From contig NZ_JACBYW010000005.1 in assembly GCF_013408175.1 (NCBI RefSeq), positions 1-64,000 on the forward strand: DNA of 64,000 nt. Reading direction: 5' to 3'. The notes under the pieces were generated by a model. That model saw only the letters and a program-made list of their open reading frames with translations. It ran no database searches and had not been told where the DNA came from. Each line of letters starts with the position of its first letter. Positions within the stretch are counted from its first letter, which is position 1. Made by a program: the position numbers and the translations under genes. This DNA is from Actinopolyspora biskrensis. GTDB taxonomy: Bacteria > Actinomycetota > Actinomycetes > Mycobacteriales > Pseudonocardiaceae. Positions 27,453-34,540 of this stretch are shown here, piece after piece.

Positions 27453-27569
27453 CCCAATTTTGCCTATAATTGGAAGTTTTCCCCAGGAGGAAACCCCCTG
27501 TGGACGGCTCGGGCCGCTCCGCTGAGCCGCGAGCGCGCCGGGCCGTGCTCCCAGTTCTGCCTGTAACTG
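27453..27569. repeat. Two diverged copies of a hairpin-forming 22-bp element
   Basis: CTCCCAATTTTGCCTATAAT at 27453 onwards, ending TGG, and CTCCCAGTTCTGCCTGTAAC at 27549 onwards, ending TG, are about 97 bp apart. Each is an inverted repeat: CCAATT/AATTGG in the first, CAGTT/AACTG in the second. Within the stems the changes are compensatory (A to G paired with T to C), so pairing is kept. Confidence 0.6.
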
Positions 27570-28400
27570 TCAGCCGCCGGGGGACAGCAGCGCCGCGTTC
27601 CGCGGCGGCCGGCTCAGCAGCCACCAGCACAGCCCGCCCCACATCAGAAGGTTGAGCGACAGCTTCACCGTCAGGGCGAGGGCGCTCTGCGCGTAGAGCA
27701 CGGGATACGCCGTGAGCACCAGGAACGGGTCGGCGAGCTCGACCCAGCGCAGCCCGAGATCGGTCGAGGTGAGCGGGACCTGGGCCAGCAGTACCCCCGC
27801 GATCAGCAGGCCGGCCGCTCGCTGGTTGCGCACCCCGTTGACGATCGCCGCCACGAGCAGCCCGGTCAGCACCAGTGCGGCCCAGTCGAGCAGCAGCGCC
27901 AGCAGCACGAAACCGATTCCCGGCTGGATCACCGGGTCCAGTCTCTCCACGGTCGCCGCGGACAGCAGTACGCTCTGCGGGCCAGATCCGAGCTGGTAGC
28001 TCCTATAGAGCAACAGCAGCAGCCAGAGCGCCAGGAAGGCCGTGGCGGTGAGCACCACGGAGCCGACCACGGAAGCGACCCAGCGCCGGAAACCGAGCAC
28101 CAGCTGGGCGTGGGTGTGCAGCCCGTTCGCCCGGGCCAGGGACTGCATGGTGGCCAGCAGCAGCGCGTAGAAGACGACCAGTTCCAGCGCCAGGGTTCGC
28201 GGGGACAGCGAGGACAGCACCACCCAGTCGCCGTAGGTCGCCTCGGGAAACATCCCGGGTGGTGCGGAGCTGGTACCGACGAAGAACCAGCCCAGCAGGA
28301 TCGCCGGGGTGGACCAGCGCAGCGCGGGCAGCGTGGCGAGCATTGCCGCGAGACGGGCGGTGCCGCCGCGCCGTACCGGGTTCGGGTGTCGCGGCATCAC
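27570..28400 (-). CDS. ABC-2-type transporter permease
   Basis: A 276-residue membrane protein with about six hydrophobic helices (for example TPAILLGWFFVGT, VVGSVVLTATAFLALWLLLLL, FVLLALLLDWAALVLTGLLVAAI). No motif fixes the substrate. Its start overlaps the upstream ATPase stop as ATGA, so it is the third gene of a three-gene exporter operon. It converges with the truncated isomerase gene. Confidence 0.8.
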   Translation of the reverse strand: MMPRHPNPVRRGGTARLAAMLATLPALRWSTPAILLGWFFVGTSSAPPGMFPEATYGDWVVLSSLSPRTLALELVVFYALLLATMQSLARANGLHTHAQLVLGFRRWVASVVGSVVLTATAFLALWLLLLLYRSYQLGSGPQSVLLSAATVERLDPVIQPGIGFVLLALLLDWAALVLTGLLVAAIVNGVRNQRAAGLLIAGVLLAQVPLTSTDLGLRWVELADPFLVLTAYPVLYAQSALALTVKLSLNLLMWGGLCWWLLSRPPRNAALLSPGG

Positions 28401-29296
28401 CAGCTGTCCAATCCGCGGAAGGGCTGTTCGATGTCGCGGCCGAGGTCGACCACGTTCGACAGCGGCAGTTCCGCTGCGGAGAGCAGGGCGAGCAGTTCGT
28501 GCAGCGGCGCGGACTGCGCCGCGATCAGGCCGACGTACGGGTCGATCCAGTGCGCCCAGTCGTACTCCTTCAGGGCGACCGAGGCCGCGTGCCGGGAGTT
28601 CTCCGGTTCCGCGGCCTCACCCGCCAGGCGCAGCTTCCACCAGCGGGGGCTGTCCTCGGCCCATCGGGTGACCACCCGGCCTTCGGAGATGTAGACGACC
28701 TCGTCACTCATCTCGTCGACGTCGGCGATCGAGTGACTGCTGAAGATCACTCCGGTCCCGGCGCGGGCCCGCTCGGCCACGAGTTCCTTGAGTCGGATGA
28801 CCCCGGCGGGGTCGAGCCCGTTGCCGGGTTCGTCGAGCACCAGTATCTCCGGCTCGCCCAGCAGTGCCCGCGCCAGGCACAGCCGACGGCGCATGCCCAG
28901 CGAGTAGGTTCCGACCCGCCGGTGCGCAGCGGCGCGCATGCCGACCGCGTCGAGGCAGTCGTCGATCTCGCCGCTGGTGACGTTGCCCAGCATCCCGGCC
29001 CACTGGTCGAGGTTGCGGCGGCCGGAAACGCTGTTGATCAGCCCGTCCTGGTCGAGCACCGCGCCGAAGCGGGGACGTGCCGAGTTCGCGTCGCCGAGGC
29101 TCAGCTCGCCCGCGCTCGGTTCGATCAGGCCGAGCAGCGCGGCCAGCAGCGTGGTCTTGCCCGCCCCGTTGGGGCCGACGATGCCGATGGTGCGGCCACT
29201 GCGGACGGACAGGTCGACGTCGCGCACCGCCCAGTGCTTGCCGAAGCGTTTGCCCAGCCGCGTGGCTTCGAGCAGTGCTCTGTTCGGGGAATCCAT
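28397..29296 (-). CDS. ABC transporter ATP-binding protein
   Basis: A 299-residue ATPase of the ABC-2 exporter class. Walker A GPNGAGKT, signature YSLGMRRRLCLARALLGEPE, Walker B ILVLDEPGNGLD and the H-loop SSHSIADVDEM are all intact. I chose the ATG at 29296 (MDSPNRALLE); a TTG at 29308 adds four residues but has poor Shine-Dalgarno spacing. It sits between two membrane subunits and should power both. Typical cargoes of this class are peptides, antibiotics or lipids, but nothing here identifies one. Confidence 0.9.
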   Translation of the reverse strand: MDSPNRALLEATRLGKRFGKHWAVRDVDLSVRSGRTIGIVGPNGAGKTTLLAALLGLIEPSAGELSLGDANSARPRFGAVLDQDGLINSVSGRRNLDQWAGMLGNVTSGEIDDCLDAVGMRAAAHRRVGTYSLGMRRRLCLARALLGEPEILVLDEPGNGLDPAGVIRLKELVAERARAGTGVIFSSHSIADVDEMSDEVVYISEGRVVTRWAEDSPRWWKLRLAGEAAEPENSRHAASVALKEYDWAHWIDPYVGLIAAQSAPLHELLALLSAAELPLSNVVDLGRDIEQPFRGLDSW

Positions 29297-29309
29297 GTGC
29301 TCGTTCAAC

Positions 29310-30065
29310 CTAGCGTTCGGGGCGGGGGGCGAGTGTCGCCAGCGCGATGGTCAGGGCAGTGTTCACGACCAGCAGCAGCGCGGGACCGGCCGCCCAGTTC
29401 AGCGGGTTGTGCGGGAAGAGGTGGGCACCGTGTCCAGGGGTGATCATCAGCTTCAGGAAGGGAACCCCGAGCTCCTCGCCCGCGAACGCGCCGAGCATCA
29501 CCATCAGCGGTGCGCAGACCAGCGCGACCAGCCGGGGAGTGCGGTACACGGCGAGCAGGTGCGCCACCAGCAGCACGCTCGCCGAGAGCAGGCAGCACCA
29601 CAGCAGCATGACCAGGTCCACGACCGGCCCCAGTCCGTGCAGCGCGGGCCACAGGACAGCGCTCTCGTCGACGGTGCGCAGCGGGTAGAAGAACAGTGCA
29701 AGCACGTCGACGAGGACGAGCAGCGCGGTGGTGATGAGCAGCGCTCGCATCGCGGCGACCCGCACCGAGCTGAGCACGTGCCTTCGCGGGCCGACCCCCG
29801 CGATCCGCAGATACGGGGTGCGCCCGGTCTCCTGGTCGGTGAGGAAGACCGGCGCGGCGGCCAGCACACCGATGAACAGGGACAGAACGATCGGTATGGG
29901 GTCCGAGTAGGCGAAGTAGCCGAGGGCCGCTTCCTTCAGCGAGATCCGGTGCTGGAGCTCCACCAGGAACAGGGCCGCTCCGAGCAGCAGCCCGGAACCG
30001 ATGTCGACCAGGGGTTGGCCGGGCCAGTACCCGGCCAACCCGCTGCGTCTGGCGACGAGATTCAT
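29310..30065 (-). CDS. ABC-2-type transporter permease
   Basis: A 251-residue membrane protein, first gene of the exporter operon. It has about six helices (GSGLLLGAALFLVELQH, PIVLSLFIGVLAAAPVFL, ALLITTALLVLVDVLALFF, VDLVMLLWCCLLSASVLLVA, LVALVCAPLMVMLGAFAG, ALLLVVNTALTIALATLA). The pattern fits an ABC-2 permease subunit, paired with the different permease encoded two genes on. No strong ribosome-binding site is visible before the ATG at 30065. The AT-rich island begins directly upstream. Confidence 0.75.
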   Translation of the reverse strand: MNLVARRSGLAGYWPGQPLVDIGSGLLLGAALFLVELQHRISLKEAALGYFAYSDPIPIVLSLFIGVLAAAPVFLTDQETGRTPYLRIAGVGPRRHVLSSVRVAAMRALLITTALLVLVDVLALFFYPLRTVDESAVLWPALHGLGPVVDLVMLLWCCLLSASVLLVAHLLAVYRTPRLVALVCAPLMVMLGAFAGEELGVPFLKLMITPGHGAHLFPHNPLNWAAGPALLLVVNTALTIALATLAPRPER

Positions 30066-30090
30066 AGTGACAGGAATCTACCACAAGCGA

Positions 30091-30477
30091 TCAGACGAGG
30101 TGAACTGAGAACTTTGCGTGAGTTTCGAACGCCCAAGAATCGGCATTGCCGTATACCCTTACCTTCTTGGCCCCAGTTCCTGGGTTTGTCCATAGCGCGC
30201 GACTCATCTGCCCAGCACTCAGAAACCTACAATCACCAACTTCGGAGTCATTGGAAACAAGTCTTAGGCAGAATCCGACATTGTCTTCGGCTTCGTGTAG
30301 GTAGATCTGCACAGTCTGTTTGATGTGGACAGTTATGGTTGCGCACTGAAATCCTCCCGAAGAGGGTATAGTGCAGTTGTAAGTTCCGATTTTCTCAGCG
30401 TTGGCTCCTGGGGCGCTCAGGAGCACAAACGTGAGAACAGTTACGATACTCCCCAGTGTGGAATATAGTCTTCGCAT
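30091..30477 (-). CDS. Small secreted protein, island paralogue A
   Basis: A 128-residue protein with signal peptide MRRLYSTLGSIVTVLTFVLL then SAPGANA. The mature part starts EKIGTYNCTIPSSGGFQCATITVHIKQTVQIYL and ends LWTNPGTGAKKVRVYGNADSWAFETHAKFSVHLV. It is clearly paralogous to the protein at 31371-31760: same GTYNC, QCA, GFCL, VGDCR and LWTNPG blocks. Four conserved cysteines suggest two disulphides in a small beta-rich domain. AAAGGA precedes the ATG. Codon use is AT-richer than in flanking genes. Function unknown. Confidence 0.75.
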   Translation of the reverse strand: MRRLYSTLGSIVTVLTFVLLSAPGANAEKIGTYNCTIPSSGGFQCATITVHIKQTVQIYLHEAEDNVGFCLRLVSNDSEVGDCRFLSAGQMSRALWTNPGTGAKKVRVYGNADSWAFETHAKFSVHLV

Positions 30478-30523
30478 GACTATCCTTTTTGTGTGGATAA
30501 TGGAGTGCGTTTCTTGGTGCCTA

Positions 30524-30802
30524 TTAATTTATCTCGTTTGCTCTTTCTTTGGCCTCTTCGCAGCGTTCCAGGAACTCCAGTGGAGTTACCTTGCGAAGAT
30601 CTTGGTACCTGTAAAATGATTCTGTGCTAGCCATGTCACTCTCTTTGAGGAACCATTTCACGCCCACGTCTTGCCAGTGTGGGCTAATTATTATTCCGGG
30701 ATGATTACGAACTAGACCCATACCAGGAGCGCGGCGGTCCTCTTCTCCTTCTGGTGGGTCCCATACGACGTATACTCCGGCGTACAGCTCACTCGGGTCC
30801 AT
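30524..30802 (-). CDS. Small cytosolic protein, possible immunity partner of the upstream secreted protein
   Basis: A 92-residue acidic protein without a signal peptide or membrane segment (MDPSELYAGVYVVWDPPEGE..., ending TPLEFLERCEEAKERANEIN). It starts 33 bp after the stop of the secreted protein at 30836-31324, with a good GAGG site, so the two are almost surely co-transcribed. A small soluble acidic protein directly after an exported candidate nuclease resembles toxin-immunity order. I recognise no domain, and the immunity role is inference. Confidence 0.55.
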   Translation of the reverse strand: MDPSELYAGVYVVWDPPEGEEDRRAPGMGLVRNHPGIIISPHWQDVGVKWFLKESDMASTESFYRYQDLRKVTPLEFLERCEEAKERANEIN

Positions 30803-30835
30803 AGTTGCCTCGCTGGGATCGGGACTATCTCTGAA

Positions 30836-31324
30836 CTAGGCGTAGGCACACTCCGACCAGGATCCTTCTTCATTGTCGTAGGTAAAGGAAGTTAATATTC
30901 CGTTGTCTCCAGCGGTCAGATGTGCCCAACGTCCAGCACTCCAGACGAAGTGCCACTGGCGCTTGCCATTGTTGTCTAATTCGTAATTTCCGCGGTCGAT
31001 TATATTGGCCATGCAATCCAGGGTCACAGACCAATCGCTGACGTTGTGCTTAGTTCCTATGTGGACTGCACCCCAAGTGTGGCCGTTACCACAGAGGAGT
31101 TCCTCTATTTCGCCGTTATCCGGCATAACGCTCTTGTAGTACTTGTATTGGTTTTCCGAAGGGACATCGGCACTCTCACTTCCGTGATTGTAAGCACCGC
31201 AGTAGTCCACTGGCCAGGGAGGATCCGCTTTGGTTTCGCTGGCAGAAGCAGCAGTGGAACCGAGTACGAAGGAAGCGATCAAGGAAAAAATACTGCAGGT
31301 GGTCAAGATAGAGCGTCGAATCAT
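30836..31324 (-). CDS. Secreted protein with a possible BECR-type nuclease-toxin domain
   Basis: A 162-residue exported protein: signal peptide MIRRSILTTCSIFSLIASFVLG then STAASA. The mature region has paired cysteines and the segment GHTWGAVHIGTKHN, then DCMANIIDRG, a hydrophilic GKRQWHF strand and a terminal GILTSFTYDNEEG. This resembles the HI..KHN layout of BECR-fold nuclease toxins (EndoU/colicin/RelE-like), but I cannot confirm it. An ATG at 31351 would add nine polar residues; I prefer 31324 because AAAGAGA precedes it. AT-rich codon use marks it as part of the island. Confidence 0.6.
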   Translation of the reverse strand: MIRRSILTTCSIFSLIASFVLGSTAASASETKADPPWPVDYCGAYNHGSESADVPSENQYKYYKSVMPDNGEIEELLCGNGHTWGAVHIGTKHNVSDWSVTLDCMANIIDRGNYELDNNGKRQWHFVWSAGRWAHLTAGDNGILTSFTYDNEEGSWSECAYA

Positions 31325-31370
31325 TCCATCTCTTTCGTGCTTGGTTGTCATGATATTTTTCAGTGAATGT

Positions 31371-31760
31371 TCAGTTGCTGTGTACCGTGAAATCTATGTC
31401 GGTCGTGCAGCACCAAGGGTTCGCATTCGCCATAACGTCTATGTTTACAGTTTCAAATCCTGGATTGGTCCACAGTACAGCGGAGGTTCCTCCTTCGTTG
31501 ATCGCCCGGCAGTCGCCAACTTCATTCCCGGTGGAAGATCTTTGCAAACAGAAACCGGTTTCCACTCCTTCGCTGGAGTTCAGTTCGATAGTGATCGATT
31601 GTTTTGCTCCCACATCTACGTTTGCACATTGCCATGCATCGGAGAAGGGAACCGAGCAGTTGTATGTCCCAAGTGTTTCAGCATTAGCTGCTGGAGCAGT
31701 GAACATAATCGCGGAAAATACTACCGTAGCTATACCGGATAAAGCGAGAGTCTTGCGCAT
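31371..31760 (-). CDS. Small secreted protein, island paralogue B
   Basis: A 129-residue paralogue of the protein at 30091-30477. Signal peptide MRKTLALSGIATVVFSAIMF then TAPAANA; mature part ETLGTYNCSVPFSDAWQCANVDVGAKQSITIEL..., GFCLQRSSTGNEVGDCRAI..., AVLWTNPG. It has an extra CC pair near the C-terminus (NPWCCTTDIDF). The ATG at 31760 follows a weak AGG site; the frame extends 13 codons further to 31799 but the signal peptide fits the shorter form. With paralogue A it brackets the putative toxin and immunity genes. Confidence 0.75.
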   Translation of the reverse strand: MRKTLALSGIATVVFSAIMFTAPAANAETLGTYNCSVPFSDAWQCANVDVGAKQSITIELNSSEGVETGFCLQRSSTGNEVGDCRAINEGGTSAVLWTNPGFETVNIDVMANANPWCCTTDIDFTVHSN

Positions 31761-31871
31761 TGTAAACCTAAACGTTTCTGTGTTTTCTGGATTTCCCAAG
31801 AAATATATTTGCCATCAACCTCTGTGTCAATTGTACCTAAGATCATCTTCTATTTGCTCTGATTGCTCCAG

Positions 31872-32073
31872 TATGTTCTACAACAAAACAATAAAAACAC
31901 TTGACTGGGAAATGTGGCAAAGGCAGTGATGAATTCCATCATTGATTTTCTCGGGTGCTGACGAGGCATCCCGGATCCTGTGGTTGGGGTGTCCTCCGAA
32001 TGTGCTCGTCGTGGGTGCTTCTTGCGTACTTTGGCGGGCAATGTGGTGTTTTTGTCTAGTTTGACTGGCGTGG
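31872..32073. other. AT-rich spacer left of the insertion element
   Basis: About 200 bp between the island genes and the IS701-family element. It contains broken frames with no start and no clear match. A GATGAATTCCATC near-palindrome lies at 31928-31940. It may hold the promoter for the minus-strand island genes; nothing else is supported. Confidence 0.35.
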
Positions 32074-32077
32074 CTAG

Positions 32078-33478
32078 TACTGCAGCCGGACTTCGGTGAT
32101 CGCTGTTGGTGAGGGGGCATGCAGCGAAGACGGCCACCGCGTGATCATGTAGTGCTGTGGAGGCAACTGACGATCGCGTGGTGGCCGCAGGCCACGGCAT
32201 AGATCCTGTCGGATGGCAGACGGCACTGGATGCGCTGATGCAGCGAGTGGCTGGCGGTTCGTCCGTGTCGAGACGCGGCAGCGGGCGCGTGCGCTGGTTC
32301 AGGGGCTGGTCTCGGACGTAGGCCACAAGAACTGCTGGACCTTGGCCGAGCACGCCGGTGACGCCACGCCGGACGGGATGCAGTACTTGCTACGTCAAGC
32401 CTCGGGGACGCCGATGCGGTCCGTGATGACGTGCGTGACCTCGCTGTGGAACATCTCGGCGACCGGCAGGCGGTGCTGGTGCTCGATGAGACCGGCGACC
32501 TGAAGAAGGGCAGCCACGCGCTCGGCGTGCAACGGCAGTACACCGGCATCGCCGGACGCATCGAAAACCGGTGTTTGCCACCTACGCCACCGAAGCTGGA
32601 CACACACTCATCGACAGGGAGCTATACCTGCCTCGCTGCTGGGCCGATGAGCCGGATCGACGCCAGGCGGCCGGGGTACCCGCCGACGTGGAGTTCGCGA
32701 CGAAACCAGAGCTGGCCACGGCCATGATCACTCGAGCCGTAGTCGCTGGTGTGTCCGCCGGATGGGTGGCCGCCGATGACGTCTACGGCGGCAACACGAT
32801 CCTGCGCCGCGAGCTGGAAATCCAGCAGCTCGGCTACGTACTCGCTGTGTCTTGCGATCACCAGGTGCACACCGGCGCAGGAACAACCCGATCCGACACG
32901 ACGGTCGTCACACTGGGACAACGGGCGTGGCAACGCGTGTCCGCCGATGCTGGAGCGCACGGGCAACGCTACTACGACTGGGCACTCGTCGAGCTGGATG
33001 AACCCGACGCCGCCTGACAACGGTGGCTGCTGGCCCGCCGCAACCGCACCACGGGCGAACTCGCCTACTACCGCTTCCACGCACCTCATCCGGTGCCGCT
33101 ATCCACACTGGTCACTATCGCCGGACGTCGCTGGACCGTCGAGGAATCCTTCCAAACCGCCAAAGGACAGACCGGACTGGATCAGCACCAGGTGCGCCGC
33201 TGGCACTCCTGGTGCCGCTGGACAACACTTGTGTTGCTGGCCTACGCCTTCCTCGCGATCACCACCGCCACCGCCCACTCGACATCAGCACCACCAGGAC
33301 TGATCCCCTGACCCTGCCGGAGATCGCCCACCTGCTGCACTCCCCCACCGGCACCTCGCCCAAACAACCCACCCACATCCTGGCCTGGTCCCCCTGGCGA
33401 CGACGTCACCAACACCGCGCCCGCAAAGCCCACTACCAACGACAACACCGCCGTGAACACTGAACTACGGCTGCAGTA
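32078..33478 (+). mobile_element. Decayed IS701-family insertion sequence with recognisable ends
   Basis: The 1.4-kb element is bounded by inverted repeats: TACTGCAGCCGGACTTCGGTG on the left reads as TACTGCAGCCGTAGTTCAGTG on the right (18 of 21 match). CTAG flanks it at 32074-32077 and 33479-33482, matching the 4-bp YTAR duplication I associate with IS701. Length also fits the family. It separates the AT-rich island from the type VII secretion cluster. Confidence 0.85.
32178..33463 (+). pseudogene. IS701-family transposase, disrupted
   Basis: A DDE transposase readable only by changing frame. Blocks in order: VETRQRARALVQGLVSDVGH...TLAEHAGDATPDGMQYLLRQ, then (next frame) DADAVRDDVRDLAVEHLGDR and VLVLDETGDLKKGSHALGVQ, then (next frame) TLIDRELYLPRCW...VEFATKPELATAMI...GWVAADDVYGGN, an in-frame TGA at 33015-33017, then RRWTVEESFQTAKGQTGLDQ and HQVRRWHSWCRWTTLVLLAY. 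At least three frameshifts (near 32250, 32400, 32570) and one stop make it non-functional. Confidence 0.88.
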
Positions 33479-33695
33479 CTAGGTACGGGATACACATGGA
33501 CGTGCTGGACGTCCCTAAACTCATCGACCAGACGCCCTAAGATCTCCGAAGCTCTACTTGCCGTGCTCGGCGTTCTCAGTCGATGGCCCCGGGCCGCCGC
33601 CGTGGATGTGGCTGCTTTTCGCTGCCAGCAGTGGTCTGTCCTCTCCGATGGGGACCAGATCCTCGTGCTCACTCGGGTCCATGCGGTTATAACTG

Positions 33696-33736
33696 CGAGT
33701 GCTCCCCAGGCAGGAATCTCCTGGGGAGCACTCGCT
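33696..33736. terminator. Strong stem-loop ending the type VII secretion operon
   Basis: GCGAGTGCTCCCCAGG at 33696-33711 is perfectly complementary to CCTGGGGAGCACTCGC at 33721-33736, with a 9-base loop. It begins 13 bases past the EspG stop codon on the minus strand. There is no U tract, but a 16-bp perfect stem in this place is a good terminator. Confidence 0.75.
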
Positions 33737-33748
33737 CGTGCCGTCTCG

Positions 33749-34540
33749 CTAGTTCTGCAGCGCGTTGAGCTGCTCGGTGAGGTAGGTGGTCAGCCGTTGC
33801 TTGTCGGCTCCGGCGAAGGTGTTCCACTCGGCGCCGTCGTTGTTGCGCCGGGTGGTGACGCTGTAGCGGCCGGTTTCGGTGTCGCGCCAGCCGATGGCGG
33901 GCAGGCGCGTGGTCTCGCCGCCGTGTCCTCGTCCGGTGACGAAGAAGTAGCCGATCCGGTGGGTGGGCTGTCCCAGGATCCGCTGGGCGGCTCGCAGCTG
34001 CGGACCACCACTGCGGGCGGTGGCGGTGTTCTCGGGGCGGGCCAGCCACGACGTGTCCTCGCCGTCGTCATCGCTGCTGCCGCGCGCCGGTTCCTGGGCG
34101 GCGTTGATGGTGGCCGCTTCCAGTCTGCCCGGTTTCTCCTCGGGCAGCGGGTCGGTGCACAGCCGGGCGAGGCCGCGCGGGTCGACGAATTCGAGCCGGA
34201 TGTGCTCGGGCTGCTGGGTGGCTCGGACTCCGGTGCGCCCGGTCACCACCGTGCGTGCCCGGTGGACTTCCTCGGTGGCCGCTTCCAGGTAGGTCGTGGC
34301 GATCTCGATCCGGGGCGTGTGCAGCAGGAGCAGGGCGGCTTCGACGTCCTGGTCGAGCTCCTTGCGGTCGACCAGGCCACGTCGGGACAGTTCGTTCCAC
34401 ACCTCGTGGCGCAGTTCGGAGCGCTCCTCGGTGGTGGCGCCGTGGTGGTCCAGTTCGAACGGGAACTGGCGCAGGTTGATCCCGAGGTGTTCGCCGAGGA
34501 CGTCGGCGGCCCGGGTGGACAGACTGAACGATCGCGGCAT
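33749..34540 (-). CDS. EspG-like type VII secretion chaperone
   Basis: A 263-residue protein of the EspG family, cytosolic chaperones that bind PE/PPE-type substrates before ESX export. The start FSLSTRAADVLGEHLGINLRQFPFEL, then LSRRGLVDRKELDQDVEAAL, follows the actinomycete EspG pattern; LQN ends the last helix. Its ATG overlaps the stop of the PPE-like gene by one base (TGATG), which ties chaperone to likely cargo. Last gene of the operon, ended by a 16-bp stem. Confidence 0.8.
   Translation of the reverse strand: MPRSFSLSTRAADVLGEHLGINLRQFPFELDHHGATTEERSELRHEVWNELSRRGLVDRKELDQDVEAALLLLHTPRIEIATTYLEAATEEVHRARTVVTGRTGVRATQQPEHIRLEFVDPRGLARLCTDPLPEEKPGRLEAATINAAQEPARGSSDDDGEDTSWLARPENTATARSGGPQLRAAQRILGQPTHRIGYFFVTGRGHGGETTRLPAIGWRDTETGRYSVTTRRNNDGAEWNTFAGADKQRLTTYLTEQLNALQN

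Noticed and set aside
27500-27655. A 51-codon frame behind AGGAGG at 27485-27490
   Set aside because: The ribosome-binding site is attractive, but the product is Ala/Arg/Ser-rich without structure and overlaps the 3' end of the permease gene on the other strand.
33433-33672. A 79-codon minus-strand frame right of the insertion element
   Set aside because: It spans the right end of the element and ordinary intergenic sequence, with no start context or family likeness.
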